Source of the DNA: Roseobacter sp. HKCCD6576-2
Lineage (GTDB): Bacteria > Pseudomonadota > Alphaproteobacteria > Rhodobacterales > Rhodobacteraceae
NCBI RefSeq assembly: GCF_013179285.1
Contig: NZ_WVNW01000002.1
Coordinates: forward strand, 434,001-498,000
DNA length: 64,000 bases
Direction: 5' to 3'
The notes beneath the pieces were generated by a model. The model did no database searches. It saw only the letters and a list, made by a program, of their open reading frames with translations, and had not been told where the DNA came from. This document shows positions 63,570 to 64,000 of this stretch, piece by piece; the stretch's first letter is position 1, and the number at the start of each line of letters is the position of its first letter. Position numbers and translations under genes: made by a program.

Positions 63570-64000
63570 ATGGCTGTCTTTCTGCGTTGGCTGGTCCGCC
63601 TGGTCACATTTGCCGTCGTCATCGCGGTATTGGCGGTCTCGCTTGCGGGGTGGATGGCATCGCGCAGCTTGCCGGATTATGACGCCAATTGGACCGTGCC
63701 CGGGATCACCGCGCCGGTTGAAATCGTGCGCGCCAACGCGAATGTCCCCCATGTCTTTGGCCGCACGGATGCCGATGTCTATTACGGGCTCGGCTTTGCC
63801 CATGCGCAAGACCGTCTCTGGCAAATGCTGATGACCCGCCGGACGGCGCAGGGGCGTCTGTCGGAGTTGTTTGGCACGCGCACATTAGAAATCGATGAGT
63901 TGTTACGTCGACTTGACCTCTATGGGCATTCTACACGCTCTGTTGCCGCCCAAACGCCCGAGACCATCGCCGCGCTGGAGGCCTATGCCGCCGGGGTGAA
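63570..64000 (+). CDS. Penicillin acylase family protein, N-terminal part (3' end outside window)
   Basis: An ATG at 63570 opens a frame that stays open to the right edge (143 codons). It starts with a membrane or signal segment (VTFAVVIAVLAVSLAGW) and continues with the alpha-chain pattern of penicillin acylase Ntn hydrolases (GITAPVEIVRANANVPHVFGRTDADVYYGLGFAHAQDRLWQM). The catalytic Ser and beta chain lie beyond the edge. A broken C-terminal piece of the same family sits at 40845-41332. The substrate may be an amide such as an acyl-homoserine lactone or a beta-lactam. Confidence 0.9.
   Translation, partial: MAVFLRWLVRLVTFAVVIAVLAVSLAGWMASRSLPDYDANWTVPGITAPVEIVRANANVPHVFGRTDADVYYGLGFAHAQDRLWQMLMTRRTAQGRLSELFGTRTLEIDELLRRLDLYGHSTRSVAAQTPETIAALEAYAAGV

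Noticed and set aside
1-64000. tRNA, rRNA, CRISPR, transposase or integrase genes
   Set aside because: None was found when reading both strands; no direct-repeat arrays or complete insertion sequences are visible.

Overview
The window looks like chromosomal DNA of a Rhodobacteraceae (Roseobacter-group) alphaproteobacterium. The evidence is a GC-rich, densely packed genome, the gene order dusB-ntrB-ntrC-ntrY-ntrX followed by trkA-trkH-hfq-hflX, an NtrC without the GAFTGA loop, a fused IspDF, the DUF6456/DUF6477 pair, an Ala/Glu-rich tail on ribosomal protein S2 and the SufBCD-associated membrane protein beside hemB. I saw no rRNA, tRNA, CRISPR array, transposase or integrase gene.

Layout. 1-1.5 kb: end of a sarcosine oxidase operon (soxA, soxG). 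1.5-7.8 kb: a membrane protein, iron superoxide dismutase, a RarD-like transporter, a LOG-family protein, a LysM protein and an Atm1-type ABC exporter. 7.9-14.7 kb: export genes on the minus strand, namely a Bcr/CflA pump behind a leader-peptide attenuator, and an RND pump with its periplasmic adaptor behind a promoter/operator. 14.8-21 kb: a TPR membrane protein, BamB, GuaA, a Nudix hydrolase and an MttB-family methyltransferase. 21-23.2 kb: DUF6477 and DUF6456 flanking an AT-rich stretch with DnaA boxes, then a structured intergenic region before lipA. 23.2-27.4 kb: lipA, hpt, a COQ10-like protein, cinA, pgpA and ispDF. 27.5-39.9 kb: dusB, the nitrogen two-component systems NtrBC and NtrYX, Trk potassium uptake, hfq and hflX. 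39.9-41.7 kb: an accessory patch at the 3' end of hflX, holding an R2K ATP-grasp gene, a broken penicillin acylase piece and a decayed second copy of the hflX end. 41.7-47.9 kb: aroQ-luxR, tsf-rpsB, psuK-psuG and a DUF502 protein. 47.9-57.6 kb: a peptide-type binding protein, a probable small RNA, an NTF2-like protein, 3-hydroxybutyrate dehydrogenase, a patatin, an arsenic operon (arsR-arsC fusion, arsC, aquaporin) and a ligase/FrnE/MFS operon. 57.6-64 kb: mfd, a SufBCD-associated protein, hemB, a SYLF lipoprotein and the start of a penicillin acylase.

The most notable signal is the attenuator before the Bcr/CflA pump: promoter, strong Shine-Dalgarno, 15-codon leader with four consecutive Val codons, three segments that can pair alternatively, and a U-tract terminator just before the pump gene. 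Next are a compact small RNA transcription unit near 49.8 kb and the rearranged patch after hflX. All family assignments come from reading the protein sequences; no database search was run.
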